This document shows positions 12,599-24,330 of a DNA stretch of 64,000 nucleotides, piece by piece (the first letter of the stretch is position 1; every line of letters begins with the position of its first letter). The notes beneath the pieces were generated by a model that worked only from the letters and a program-made list of their open reading frames with translations, was not told the DNA's origin and did not search any database. Origin of the DNA: Eutypa lata (Eukaryota; Ascomycota; Sordariomycetes; Xylariales; Diatrypaceae); assembly GCA_022661535.1 (NCBI GenBank), contig JAKULF010000005.1, positions 2,046,001 to 2,110,000 on the forward strand, given 5' to 3'. Both the position numbers and the translations under genes were made by a program.

Positions 12599-13390
12599 GT
12601 TGAAATATTGTCGGAAGGATCCTGAACAGTCGAATGGGTGTAAGTGCCAGGGGGTTAGGTAGCTATCGTAGGGGTTCAAGCAATATCACCTCGACGGTTT
12701 ACGGTTACTAGAGAAGAAAGAGAGAAAACAATCGAACTCAGTCATGGTGGAAAAGGATTTACAGGGAGTCAGTAATTTATAAATCGTCACGATAACCCAC
12801 CACCACTTTGCCTTATAGCATAGTAAACTTCGGAGTGCCAAGTCTAGTAGTAAATCCATAACTACATATTATAGATGATGGGGCCGGCCGGGAACCGAAG
12901 TGGGTATTATTCGCATCCAAATGCGAATAACATGAACCAATCATAACATTTACGCTTCGGCAGTTGAACCACATCCCCACAGCAAAGTTTCAGCCTCCAT
13001 TCGCACTAGACTGCCCGCCGTTGACAACCTGATTCATTGATACGGAGCAAACTTCCTCTAGCAACTAGTTAGAGCACGAAGAAAATGATAGGAGGAGGCT
13101 GAGTTCGGTTGCGCGTTCATCCCTTATGTTCGCGCCAAAGCCCCTATGTCGTATTGATGACTCTGGATTGAACTTTGCTCAAAGAAAAGAAAAAGGAGGA
13201 AAGAAAGACAATATCGGTCCTATCGAAGCGGAGGCTGACTCGCGCGAAGAGGAAAGGAGATACATACAAATAATGGTGGGGCCTCACCCTGACATGCATG
13301 CATATCTGTGAGCATCCTTCCGGAACAAGTCTATCTATATTTCAAATCTATAGTTCCGTTTTATTGGCTATTTTGATGGGATTATTCGCA
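12599..13390. promoter_or_regulatory. Shared upstream region of the RTA1-like gene and the Zn2Cys6 regulator
   Basis: About 790 bp lie between two divergent starts, so promoters of both genes must lie here. The stretch near 13180-13260 is strongly purine-rich. I see no unambiguous CGG triplet palindrome of the Gal4 type. A 62-codon frame at 13126-13311 has no protein-like features. Confidence 0.4.
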
Positions 13391-14820
13391 ATGGGTACGA
13401 GGAGACCGCACCGGAAATCCAGACATGGGTGCCTCAATTGCAAGAGGCGGAAAATCAAAGTAAATAATACTCACTCTCCTTACCTATCTACCTACCACAC
13501 ATCCATCCATCTCTGCGGAGAAACTTATGGTCATACCCATCTATCTAGTGCAGCGAAGAGAAACCCGAATGTGCAAAATGCGTCCAGTTCGGCGTGCAGT
13601 GCAGCTTCGCCTCCGGTCTTTCCATCCGGAGTGAACCGCCGCCTACCACCCCCGTTTGGACCGGCCAATGTCCATCGGGAGTGCGTCCCCGTGGGCGGCC
13701 ACGCAACAACTGGATGGCTACGTTCGAGCGAGACGCGGTTTCTAAATCGGCGGGGAGTGAGATGACGCCTCCTCTACACACAGGTACAGAGCATCCCGAC
13801 TACCCCCGGGTCAACGCTCAGGAGGCCGAACTTCTACTGCACTTCGTCCAGTCCACGGCGTACACCTTCGCAGACGGGAAAGCCGACGACATCATGGTGC
13901 GATTCTGGACCCACAACCTCCCGCGGATCGGCTTAACCCACCACTTCACCATGCATCTGGCGTACGCCGTAGCGGGCTACCACCTAGCCTACCTGGAAAA
14001 GCCAGGAGAGCGCCAACAGGAGTTCAGACAGCTAGCCGAGCTGCACGCCTCGGCGGGCCTGCAGCAGTTCACGGGCGCACTAGCGCGGCTGGACAGCACG
14101 AACTGCGGCGCCGCGTACGTGTCCGCCACGCTGGTGTGCTACGGGACGTTTGCGGCCGGGCCGACGGGCCCGGGCGACCTCCTGGTGTGCAACATCGACC
14201 GGGACCGCGACGACAACTGGATGCCGCTGATCCACGGCCTGCGGCTGATTCGCGAGACGTTCGATGACGATGTGCTCTACACCGGACTCATGGATCCGTT
14301 CCATGCCCGGAACCACGCGAAGAATCTGGAGCCGAAACCGGCACAGGAAAAGGTGGCGCGGTGTGCCCGGGAGGGTCTCGCGCGGTTGGACTGGGAACAG
14401 CCTCTGTCTGATCTGCGAGAGTTCGTAGCTGCCTACTATGACCATGGTGACGAGGCCAACGGTATTGACGAGAGCGAGAACGAAGACGATGTCTGCCTGC
14501 GCTCTCTCGACTGCTTGATTAATATATACAGAGCGACGTATGGTGATAAGGATGGCGAGTACGATGGCCCAGAGCAATACCAACATGTCTTTGGTTGGCT
14601 GTATCGCATAGAGAAGAGGTTCTTATCCCGCCTGTGGGACAAGGACCCGCGAGCATTGATCATATTGGCGTATTTTGCTCTGCTGTTGGACACGATGAAG
14701 GATTTCTGGTATTTGGATGGATGGGAAAGGCATATTTTGGATAGGACTCGATACCTCATAGGCGAGGAATATGCTGGCTGGCTGCGATGGCCAATGGAAA
14801 TGGCTGGGCTGACGCGGTAG
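13391..14820 (+). CDS. Zn2Cys6 binuclear-cluster transcription factor (UPC2-like type)
   Basis: Two exons, 13391-13459 and 13549-14820, with an 89-bp intron that splits the DNA-binding domain. The product is 446 aa. After splicing, six cysteines at 14, 17, 24, 31, 34 and 41 give the exact C-x2-C-x6-C-x6-C-x2-C-x6-C pattern, with the basic KRRKIK between Cys2 and Cys3. A Pro-rich linker follows. From about residue 125 to the end runs an alpha-helical region (VQSTAYTFADG, FTMHLAYAVAGYHLAYLE, and near the end DTMKDFWYLDGWER) typical of the UPC2/'sterol uptake control'-like group. An in-frame ATG also exists at 13376, and the frame is open back to 13298, but that N-terminus is hydrophobic and unlikely. 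It is expected to act in the nucleus; targets are unknown. It is divergent from the RTA1-like gene and convergent with the MFS gene at 15340. Confidence 0.88.
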
Positions 14821-15339
14821 AACAGTGGGATTCTTCGGGTCAGTAGTAATATTAATTTGTAAACTATTTTTCATGTAGTTCTTTTGACGAATCTAGGAAC
14901 ACGATGTATTGGTTATGCTGTGTCTTAGTAGTTAAGAGGTTGAACTATGATGCTTGAAGCCTGGTACATGTAATGGAACGGGACTTATGTTATTTGAGTA
15001 TTGATTATGAAGAATCAACCGGATGTCAAAGAAAAGAAGAGGGGTGTTACATGTACTAATTCACAAGCCAAGTCATACGCTTATATACATCGCCTTACTC
15101 TTTTCCAACCCTCCCCTTCAACCCGTACCCCTCCCTATACTTCCTACACAGACTAAGTTAATGAGTAGGTCCTCCCACCCCTCAAACAACCGAGTTAACT
15201 ATCTCCCCTCGTAGTATATAGATAGCCATCATATATAGAGCACATAGCATAAACCGAAATAGCATGTCATGCCTCTCATACCCACTTACACGTGGCCTGC
15301 TTCCTGCTTCCCTCCCTCATTCCCTCTGTCTCTCCCTCC
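14821..15339. other. 3' flanks of two convergent genes
   Basis: AT-rich then pyrimidine-rich sequence between the stop codons of the regulator and the MFS gene. No gene is seen. Confidence 0.5.
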
Positions 15340-17412
15340 TCATATCCTCTTCTTACCAAAAACATCAATCCCCAAGCTAACGACAAATAGTACCCCGTTA
15401 AAAGCAGCCATCATATAGAACGGCGCGCCGGGCACCGTAGCATCGAACAGGAACCCACCCAGCTTAGTGAGCAGCAAGATAGCAGCGCCGCCGCACAGGG
15501 AGTAGACGCCAGCGATGGAGCCCTTGAGGTAGATACGTGAGCACGACGCGGGGTTCAACGGGGAGGGTGTGGTTTCACCCGCCGTTCCATTCCTACTCCC
15601 ATTCCCGCCGCCGAGCAGCGCTTCCGTCTCCCCAGCCTCGGGATGATTACCGCTACCGTCGTTCTCCGCCCCGCCACCACTGCTCGCCTTCTTCTCGTCA
15701 ACAGCGACATCGCGCCCTAGCACGCCCCGGCCCAGCGAGCCCAGCGAACACACGATGGCGCCGATCTGGCTGATGCCGAGGAGCGCGACGATGAGGAAGA
15801 CGGCGGGGTTACCGCCGCGCCCATCTTTATCGATGAACTCGGGGCTCGGGAGCTGGGGGAACGCCGCGTATCCAATGACACCGAGACCGGCAGCGACGAG
15901 CACGGGGACGTTCACATCGATACCCTTCTTACCGCCACTACCAACAGTACCACCTCTCTGCCTCCGACCCCTCCCGCTCAGATACCCGAATAGAGGCGCA
16001 CAAAGCAGAGCAACGAGTTGAGCGGCACCAGTCAGGGCGGAAGCGAGCACGTAGGCGGCGCGACACTCGCGCTTGAGGTCCGGCGAGGGATCGTCGGGGT
16101 TCCCGCGGCAGAAGCCGTGGCCGATGAAATAAGCGTTGACGTATAGCGGGACGAACAGCGAGATGGCAACGGTGCTGGCGCGGGCTACGAAGCCGCCTAG
16201 ATAGCCGAGTGCGATGTGCGGGTCGGTGAGGCCGAGGCGGAGGGAGGCGAGGAGGAGGTGAGTGTAGGGGAGTGGGGCTTTTGCGCCTTCGTCATCACTG
16301 CTTGAGGAGGTGTGGTGGTGGTGTTGGTGGTGTTCTCTTTGCTGGGGAGTGGCGTGAGATAGTAGGGCTGCTTGCGCTGCTGTTCGGGCCTTGGGAGGAG
16401 TAGTATTGACGCTGCGGACACCAAGGAGCATACGCCATCCCTTCTCCTCTTCGCCTTTCAGGCCGATGAATCCGATAAACACAAATAGCGCGACGAAGAA
16501 GGCGACTCCGCCCACGACGTAGAAGCTGTAGGTGATGGCCTGGGCGGGGGTGACGCCGTCGCGCTGGGAAAAGCGCGCCGGTAATGGCAGAAACAGAGCG
16601 AGGGCTACGAGTGCGCCGCAGCCCGTGAATAGGCCTACGTATCCGGCTAGGGCCGAGGGTCTGCGCCCTTTGTCATCGTCGTCGTCCTCGCCGTCTTTAT
16701 CGTTCTCATCTTCTTCGACTCCGTTGTCAGACTGTGGCTGTTGCTCCCGCGTAAACCGCTCCGGGGTGATCGTCGCGTCGCTCTCGAGGCTCGTAGCGAC
16801 GCTGGCGCGGGGTTGGTGATTACGGTGGTTACCGTTCGGGCTTCGGGCTTCTTCCTCTTCCACATCCGCCGTTACGGCACCACTGCCATCCCGCTGCTGC
16901 TCCTGCTGTCCTTCCTCCTCGTCAACCCTCCCTTTCTTCACCACCGCATCATCATCATCCTCCTCCTCTCCATCCCCCGTCAAGACGGGTAAAGCAGCCG
17001 TAACCATAGTGGCCGCAGCGCTCGCCCCCAGGGCAAACACCACACGGCCGACCACGAGCCCGGCCACAGTCCTAGCCTGCACAAACGCGAACAGCGCGAT
17101 GCCAATGATACCATATCCGAGAACGGCGACCCAGCGGACACCTAGACGGTCGCTGGCGAGGCCCCACAACGGACAGGCGGTCAGGGCGACGATCTCGTCG
17201 ACGAAGCCGAGGGTCCCGACCACGCCGCCGACGCCCTCCTTGATGTTCAGCAGGTCGGTGACGACGAAGGAGACGGCGGAGTTGAGGAAGACCAGGAAGG
17301 CGATGCTGAAGAGCGATATGCCAAGGAGGTAGGTCGTTGCGTGGAGGGGCGTGGTCGAGGGCGCGAAGGGGAGCAGGCGGCTGCGCTGGGGGTGGGGGTG
17401 GGTTTGCGACAT
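15340..17412 (-). CDS. Large single-exon MFS transporter with long acidic loops
   Basis: An uninterrupted 690-aa frame from the ATG at 17410-17412. The N-terminal half has helices at about residues 25-150 with an MFS motif A-like GLASDRLGVRWVAVLGYG and the gate-helix pattern GRVVFALGASAAATMV. There is then an unusually long hydrophilic insert (about 155-255), rich in Asp/Glu and Gln. A second insert (about 345-375) carries a His run and Ser, and a third (about 580-625) is Gly/Asn/Ser-rich. The usual 12 helices are therefore spread over about 200 extra residues. The fold is clearly MFS; the substrate is unknown. GC content and codon use are higher than in the flanking spacer, as expected for coding DNA. 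It lies upstream of, and on the same strand as, the DnaJ gene's 3' end, with a 1.8-kb spacer. Confidence 0.85.
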   Translation of the reverse strand: MSQTHPHPQRSRLLPFAPSTTPLHATTYLLGISLFSIAFLVFLNSAVSFVVTDLLNIKEGVGGVVGTLGFVDEIVALTACPLWGLASDRLGVRWVAVLGYGIIGIALFAFVQARTVAGLVVGRVVFALGASAAATMVTAALPVLTGDGEEEDDDDAVVKKGRVDEEEGQQEQQRDGSGAVTADVEEEEARSPNGNHRNHQPRASVATSLESDATITPERFTREQQPQSDNGVEEDENDKDGEDDDDDKGRRPSALAGYVGLFTGCGALVALALFLPLPARFSQRDGVTPAQAITYSFYVVGGVAFFVALFVFIGFIGLKGEEEKGWRMLLGVRSVNTTPPKARTAAQAALLSHATPQQREHHQHHHHTSSSSDDEGAKAPLPYTHLLLASLRLGLTDPHIALGYLGGFVARASTVAISLFVPLYVNAYFIGHGFCRGNPDDPSPDLKRECRAAYVLASALTGAAQLVALLCAPLFGYLSGRGRRQRGGTVGSGGKKGIDVNVPVLVAAGLGVIGYAAFPQLPSPEFIDKDGRGGNPAVFLIVALLGISQIGAIVCSLGSLGRGVLGRDVAVDEKKASSGGGAENDGSGNHPEAGETEALLGGGNGSRNGTAGETTPSPLNPASCSRIYLKGSIAGVYSLCGGAAILLLTKLGGFLFDATVPGAPFYMMAAFNGVLFVVSLGIDVFGKKRI

Positions 17413-17755
17413 GGTGGGTGGATGTTTCGGGTTTGAGATGTAATATATAAAGATATATATTGTATGTATGCAATTGGTTATAGATGTATATAGTATAGGG
17501 ACGTATATATGGGCGAACGAGAGAGTCGGCTGATTGCAATGAATAGATGACGTCGTGTGTCGTGTTGTGTACTGTCGTTTCGTCCTACAGAAGCGATCTT
17601 GTGCTTTCTAACTCGTACCTAGTCAGTCCTGCGAGGCAATCAACTGACCAGCAAGTAACTGCGATGTTATATATAAAGTCTGTCTTGTTATCTATTCGCG
17701 ATATTGAACTCGACTAAATAAATGATGCTCGAGATGCAATACGATGCGCTGGTTT

Positions 17756-17775
17756 CTTTGCTTTGCTTTGCTTTG
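17756..17775. repeat. (CTTTG)4 microsatellite
   Basis: Four exact tandem copies of a five-base unit. Confidence 0.9.
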
Positions 17776-18715
17776 CTATAGGTATGCTACCTCGACCGAT
17801 ATCGCAGAGGTACGTATTCTTCCTTTCAATTTACCCAATCCTCGGGCCCGAGGGACGCTCTCACATGGTCTTGATCTCAATTGATCAATTGGATTGTGAT
17901 GATTGTATTCGCAATCATACCAGAATGTGTCGTCTCGTTTCGTTGGTGTCGGTTTACCTACAGTTGTCCTAACCTTGTTTGTTGAAGGGAGGATCGGAAC
18001 AGAAGATGGAGCTAGGGAGCTTGATCTCGTGGTGGCTGACCCCCACCATAACTACCTAACCATAAGCCCCGTGTTTTATAGTCAGAATCTAGAGCTAATG
18101 TAGCTAAAATTGGCTACCTACCTAGAGGTAGTACATACATACGCTGGAGCTATCACATGTATGTATGTCGGTTGTGCGTGTGAATGTACGTATGCACTTT
18201 ATTCTAGAATCAGACGATTTGCGCGGGTCCCTTGAGACCCGATTCCAAGCATGGATATAGTTTTATCAGGTAAGTAGTGTAGGTTGTGGTGACGTTGTGA
18301 GAATCCGTCCCGTCGGCACTAAGGCTGACCCACATATGCTAGATGATCTAATCATTGAATCACAGTGTTCAGTGCAGGTCGGGAAGTTTGGGGGATTGTG
18401 CAGTGTAGTGAATCACGGATTATAGTGAGGTTATTAACAAACATCAAATACCCGGGTAGTTGATGTATACGATACTCAATGGATGATTTTTTTGCGAAAC
18501 ATGCCACAGTGAAGTGAATAGTCTCAAGTTCATTAGTTTTATAGTCTATCAAAAAAGATACCTATAACTAACTTATCTATGCGTAAACCAACCATAAACT
18601 AGGTAGAAATACGATATGATGTATCTCCATGTCAAAAGGAACCCAAAGAACCCGATAAAACAAAAGTCTAGATGATGCAGTAGTAGTGATATAAGAAGAC
18701 ATACTCCGAAGGTAC

Positions 18716-18746
18716 CTTTCTTTCTTTCTCTCGTTCGTTCTTTCTC
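18716..18746. repeat. CTTT/CGTT pyrimidine-rich simple repeat
   Basis: Imperfect four-base repeats of CTTT followed by CGTT. Confidence 0.8.
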
Positions 18747-19190
18747 GATAATACATGAGGGCATGCGGTGCGTGAACACGTACGTACGTAGTCCAATCCA
18801 TTGATTGAATTTCCCCTGAAACGCCGGCAGATGATGAAAACCCCAACTCTCCCTCTCACTCTCTATTCCCAACAAACGTGCAAGAGTCATTCTCTCTTTT
18901 CTCTACATAATCCTGCGTACGACACCGCTAGACCTCGCCAATACAACACACATGTACAATACCAGGACCGTCACCGCCAACTCGCGGGGGAGGAGCACGA
19001 AGGCACCTGCAACTACCGCCAAAGACCAACGGAACTGAGCAGTTCTGTCGTTCCACAACTGCTCGTCTTCCGTTGGGCTATGGTCGTAGGATGCCTTGGA
19101 TCCGTGCTTGAAGTCCTGATACGCATCATACTCGTCGTCGTATCCTGCTGTGGTGTTGTCTTCGTACTCTTCTTCGTCGTGCTCTGATTG

Positions 19191-21480
19191 TCAACCGAAG
19201 TGGAAGCCACCAGAGGAGAACCCTTGAGAAGCACGATTACGCCCACCAAATCCGCCGCCACCACCTCCGAATCCGCCAGGGCCACCACCGAATCCACCAC
19301 CGCCACCACCAAAGCCACCGCCGCCATTCATCATGCTGAAGATGATCTCCGGGTCGATGCCACCACCCATTCCACCACCCATACCCCCGCCACCACCGAA
19401 CATGTCGTTAGGGTCAATAAGGTCTTCACCACTATCATAACGAGCACGCTTCCTGTTATTTGTTAGTTACTCACGTTGGGTCTAATAGTAGGACTACCGG
19501 AACACATACTGAGGGTCGCTCAAGGTTTCATAGGCTTCACCAATATCCTTGAACCGTTCAGCGGCTTGCTCGTCATTGGGGTTCTTGTCTGGATGGTGGA
19601 TAATGGCAAGCTTCCGATATGCCTTCTTGATAGTGTTGTCATCAGCATCCTTCGACACGTTAAGGATCTTATAGTAGTCCTTGCGTTGACTCTTCTTCAG
19701 CTCAAGCTCGGCCTTCCGGATTTCTCTAGCAATGGTCCGGTCTTCGGGGTCCAGCTCTTGGATAGATTTCCATTCACGGACGGCATCTTCCCACTTCTCA
19801 GCAAGGCCAAGTGCATTCGCCTTAGTCTTCCGCGCCTTTAGGTAAGAAGGATCAAGAGTAACAGCACGCTCGCAATCGGCGATAGCCTCGTTGTACTGCT
19901 TCAGCTTCAGCCGGCACAAAGCTCTGTTCTGGAAGATCTTCGAGTTGGTACTTTTGTTAGCAGGATCAACTTCTAGGGCCGTCGAGTACTTGTCGAATGC
20001 CTTTTGCCAGCGGCCAGCCTTATACTCGGCGTTGCCTTCCTCTTTCGTCCGGTCGAGCTTCTGAACAGTCCGTAACCACTTGATGGCATCACGGAAGTCC
20101 GGGTCGCAGCTAAGAGCCTTCCTGAAATGGGTCATGGCATTATCATTGTCGCCTTGGGAATATAGCGCGCGACCACGTAACACTAAAGCTTCTGGATCTT
20201 GACTGTTCTGTCTCAAAAGCGACATGGCGACGTTTTGTGCCTCTCCCCAAGAATTGATTCCACCCATCTTCAGGTAGGCGTTACCTCGCATCAACTGCCA
20301 CTTCCTAGGCTTTGGTGCACGATGACCAAGTAGCCTCTCGGCTTGATCCAGGGCATGTAAAACCATAGAGCCGCTCGTTCCGGTCTCCAAGGCAGACTGA
20401 GCGGCTCTCACATGGTGCTGCATTTCTCTGGCAGCAGCCATATCCTTAGCTGAAGGGGGGGGCTGGATGCGACCAAAAGTAGTCATAGCCTCGTCAGGAC
20501 GTCCCAGACTCGTATAGATACGGGCCAACCGCAGGAGGATCTTGGCATTATGGGGTTCTAGGTCTGCTGCCCGAGAGCAATCATCTAGTGCTGCCTCGTA
20601 AGAGCCATTGGACATATGGGCTGCAGCGCGGTTGCCAAGGTAGGTAGCCGAATCTGGCATCAATTCCACAGCTGGCATTCGAATTAGTTAATTTCGATCA
20701 GATAATGACGTAATGATATGTTTTACCTTTCGTGTATTGAATGATGGCATTTCTATAATCCTTCTCTTTGAAAAATTTGTTACCCGCAGCCTTGTATGAC
20801 TCAGCCTCGTCAGCAGTAGTAGGTACGGGGCTGGAAGGCCTTGAACCGTGAGGAGGTGGTGCAGGTCCTGAGCGGCTAGCTGGTGCAGGTCGTTCTCCGT
20901 TGGTGGGGGATTTAGCTTGCGCTTTAACAGGTGCATCCTTTGTTCCATTCGTCGGGGAACTAATCGGAACGGTGTAAGAAGCCTGTGCCTGTGCCTGTGG
21001 TTGTGAAGTGGCCGGTGGTGACGAGGGAGGGTTTGGTGGAGTCTCTTTATCGACATCCATCTTGTCGATTGAACTCCGGTCGCTCATAGCGGATAATGCG
21101 GACAGCCGCTTATACTCGTCCGGGGGCAGGTTGAGTGGATGAGTATTTGGGTCGTGTTTACTACGGCGCGATGAGGAGGAAATGTGATCAGAAGAATGCC
21201 TCACAAATGATCTCGATGACCGTGATTTTGAGTCTCGTTCCCTTTCCCGTTCCCGTTGTGCTGGTGCTGCTGGTTGTGAGGGCGATGCGGGGTGAGGATG
21301 GGTGGATTTTTTCGGGGACTTGTTAGAAGTTGAAGCAGACCGAAGCGGCGACGAAGGTTCAGGTTGTTTCTGATTAATATTATTAACAGGAGGGGCAGGT
21401 TGATGCTGGTAATGGTTCTCAACGTCTTCGCCTGCCGCGTGCTTCTTTGGTGACTTTTTTGAATTAAAGAAACCCTTCAT
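19191..21480 (-). CDS. TPR-DnaJ co-chaperone (DNAJC7/Tpr2 type)
   Basis: Three exons, 20727-21480, 19510-20671 and 19191-19452, with introns of 55 and 57 bp. The 2178 nt give 725 aa. Residues 1-220 are a disordered Ser/Pro/Gln-rich region. From about 228 ([17 protein letters not shown]) to about 560, tetratricopeptide repeats follow; the first is completed across intron 1. A J domain occupies about 583-650, with the essential HPD tripeptide at about 611-613. The tail is Gly/Phe-rich. TPRs before a C-terminal J domain is the DNAJC7 arrangement: these proteins bind Hsp70 and Hsp90 tails and pass clients between them while stimulating Hsp70 ATPase. No signal peptide or ER retention motif is seen, so it is probably cytosolic or nuclear. 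All key residues are present. Confidence 0.93.
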
Positions 21481-24330
21481 TTGGAATGTTGGAAAAGAAA
21501 AAAATGTATCCGCCGGTTGGTTTAAGTGAATTTTGGTTAGTCAACTGCTTGTGAGTTCCCACACCACTATTATTATGTAATTCCCACTATACCGCCCGCT
21601 TGCTTATTTTTGGGGGGAGGGAGGAATTTGGCTGGTCAGCTTTCCGTCAGCCTGTAATAATAAGTGCGGCGTGCGGCTTGTAGCGCAACTTGAAGTACCC
21701 GGTTTTGGCGGTGCCCTCCAGTGGGTGACGCTCCGGTTTTAGAGCTCTTAACCAAAGCTTCCCTGCTGGGGTATTGCAGAATGCAGCCTGCAAGTGTGCA
21801 CAACAAGGTAGAAGTGTAGGAACAATCCAGACGTCCGTTTAGATGCCGGGAAAATTAAAAAGGAATAGAAAAGATAAAAAGAGCTTTTCCAAACGTGAAA
21901 GTAATGTCGACCGGAAAGTAGGTGCTGCTTATTGTCTCAAAGCAAAACCTCGGTACCAAACGGATTTTCTGAAGCCAAAGAAAAGAAAATCTTCGATGTT
22001 CTACAGACTACCACGCGGGCAACCTTTTTAGTTTCTTCTTTTCCGTCTCCACGCAACTGACTGCTCTAATCAACAATTGACTTGAATAGCCGTACTTTAT
22101 TTCTCAAACAGCCTTTTGACTTATCATTCTTCGGTTCTGATTCGGCTCTGGTTCGATGTAGTAGCGCTTCCGGCTAGCAAACGGGTGGGATGTTAGGAAG
22201 AGGCGGCGCCAAAGTAAGCACGATGCATGAGGTCGTTGGAAGACGAGGTGTATCTGACAAGCTGGGTAATTCCCGTAACGGAAGCAACTCTAAACAGAAT
22301 CTAATAATATGATTTGAATCATGCAAAGAGGGGAAGAAACTTGCTTGTCGCACTTTCAAGTTAAAGGGTTGCCTTGAGAGCACACACCGTCCTGTGGTCC
22401 GAATGTATGTGTCGCACAAGGTAGGCTGGTCGAGGCTTCGAGGTCCTGATCGAATGGATGGCACTTCTCTACTTAGGTAATATCAAGTTCAAGAAGATGG
22501 GACGAAACCGATAGGTATTTTGAAATGACAGAGAGAAATGGTCTACGTATTAGACTATGTACCAGATATTACATATGAGGAAGTACACGGGTCCATCTTA
22601 TCAATATTCAATTTATCAGCCAGCACAGACAGACAAGCCATAAACACAGCCTAGCTCTAGTCCCCCAGCCCAGTCCAGTTCGTATGCACAAATGGTAGTG
22701 AGAGATGATGTGATGTATTTCTTTCCCTTGTCCTAGAGACTGTTAAGTGAATAAAAAATTGTCAGGCTGGGGAGGGAAAACATGGGAATTGTCTTGTGAA
22801 ATCTGGAGAATTCTCATATAACCCCGGTCCTATGGGCCTCGTTTAAGTCTCTCATACATGGGCGTATGTGGAAACCTCTATATCATATCCAAGTCACTAC
22901 TACCTCAAACTTATACCTCCCCACTCTCTCATCGAGTCGGTCCAATGTAACGAGGTGATGATTTATTGAACCAATAACCACAGGAAGATGTGCATTGTTT
23001 ACATTGATATACTGCAACTCCAACGGCTCTAGCACAAATTCTTACCTCACTGGTTCGAATCGCGACCCTTACTTAGGCGCTATTGTGGGGGAATTCAATC
23101 AATAGGTTTGTCGGGAGAGAGAGAGAAAATCAAGAGGCTGAATACCTCTTATTCTTGCATATGCTCGGCCGACACTTCTCTGCGCCTGCATCTCGGTACA
23201 GGCTTTTAGATTGCCTGCGCTAGAGTCTTTTTTATTCTTTATTAGGGATGCTCGAGCGTTTCGGCTATGTCATCTCTCTTTAAAAAGTGACAAGTCGATC
23301 AGAATATGGACGGAAAACGTGATAGTGGACTCCCAACCGCGGACTAGACCCTTGTATCCGAGATGAAAGTTCGCCTACAGCCCTCCAAGGGTCGTTCCGA
23401 GTACGGCAGTGGTGCAGCCATTCATTCTCCACAGTTAAATCCTCGCCTCCCTATTGGTTATACTTGAGCTGATGATCTCAACCGTCTATGGTGATTCTCG
23501 AAGCTTCTGTGGATAACGGGCTTGCACAAAAGACTTGTGAAACCGCTATGGGGGGGATGTGGCGGGTATGAAGATATTCGATATTCTCAAGATATTAGCC
23601 AAGCGACCTGGCGACCCAAGCTAACAAATTCAAGTTGTTGATATCAGCTCAGAAAAGTTTGCTCTCTCGTTGCTAAGATGTGGACCATTTATCGAAGCCA
23701 ACGTCACACAGCATATGTATTGAGCCGTGTCTAAACAAGACAGCCGTTTCAGAGCCTCAAGTTGTTTTATCAAGAGTAAACGTCTTAAGCCACCAATCTC
23801 TATTCTCAGAAGAGAAAATCAACCCTCATGCACATAAAACAGTAACTTCTCTTACTAGAGTATTCTAGAGATACTAGAGATATATGTACGTACATCATGA
23901 ACCAGAACCACGGGAATCTGCCAAACCACTGGGACCAATTATAGGTGGAGAGGCTCCAGGTTGAAACTACGTAATAGGTAGCTATCCTCCAGCCTCTCAA
24001 CATGCTAGAAACGGGGTTATGACCTTATCACATAGATAAGTGACCTTACATAAGCTTGACTTTCAAATAAGCTTCCAAATGGCATGCAACCTCTGCCAGG
24101 TGTTGGAGGTGAGGGGCGGAAAAACGGTGCGTCCTCGCACCGAGCTGCCGAACCAATAGATAAGCATCAATGCGGGTACCTTCATGAACCAGATAAGAGT
24201 GCTCCACTTTAACTTTTTTAGAGCCTAGGACGAGATCGTCAAAGAGACTTTGAAAAATCAACTAGGTATGCCTTGTAGTAACATTTTCTGATCCACGCGC
24301 ACGTCTCACAGGCAACAAATTGCCGCCACT
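21481..24330. other. 2.85-kb intergenic region between the divergent DnaJ and RRP9 genes
   Basis: Contains promoters for two genes facing away from each other. A 62-codon, Lys/Arg-rich frame at 21843-22031 is the only noticeable frame; it matches nothing I know. No tRNA or rRNA is supported. Confidence 0.5.

Larger units (their letters stand above)
17413..19190. other. Intergenic region with simple repeats
   Basis: Holds the promoter of the 690-aa MFS gene on the left and the 3' flank of the DnaJ gene on the right. Several short tandem repeats are present, along with GTAC/TATG alternations near 17440-17520, 18140-18190 and 18780. The open frames here are short and low-complexity; no gene is supported. 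Confidence 0.5.

Noticed and set aside
13298..13390. Longer N-terminus for the Zn2Cys6 regulator
   Set aside because: The extra residues are hydrophobic and unlike the short polar leader normal before a Zn2Cys6 cluster.
21843..22031. Lys/Arg-rich 62-codon frame as a ribosomal-type small protein
   Set aside because: No match to any ribosomal protein I know, and it sits in a two-promoter spacer.
23041..23075. GGTTCGAATC resembling a tRNA box B
   Set aside because: The bases on either side do not form a T-stem on either strand and no box A or acceptor stem is found upstream.
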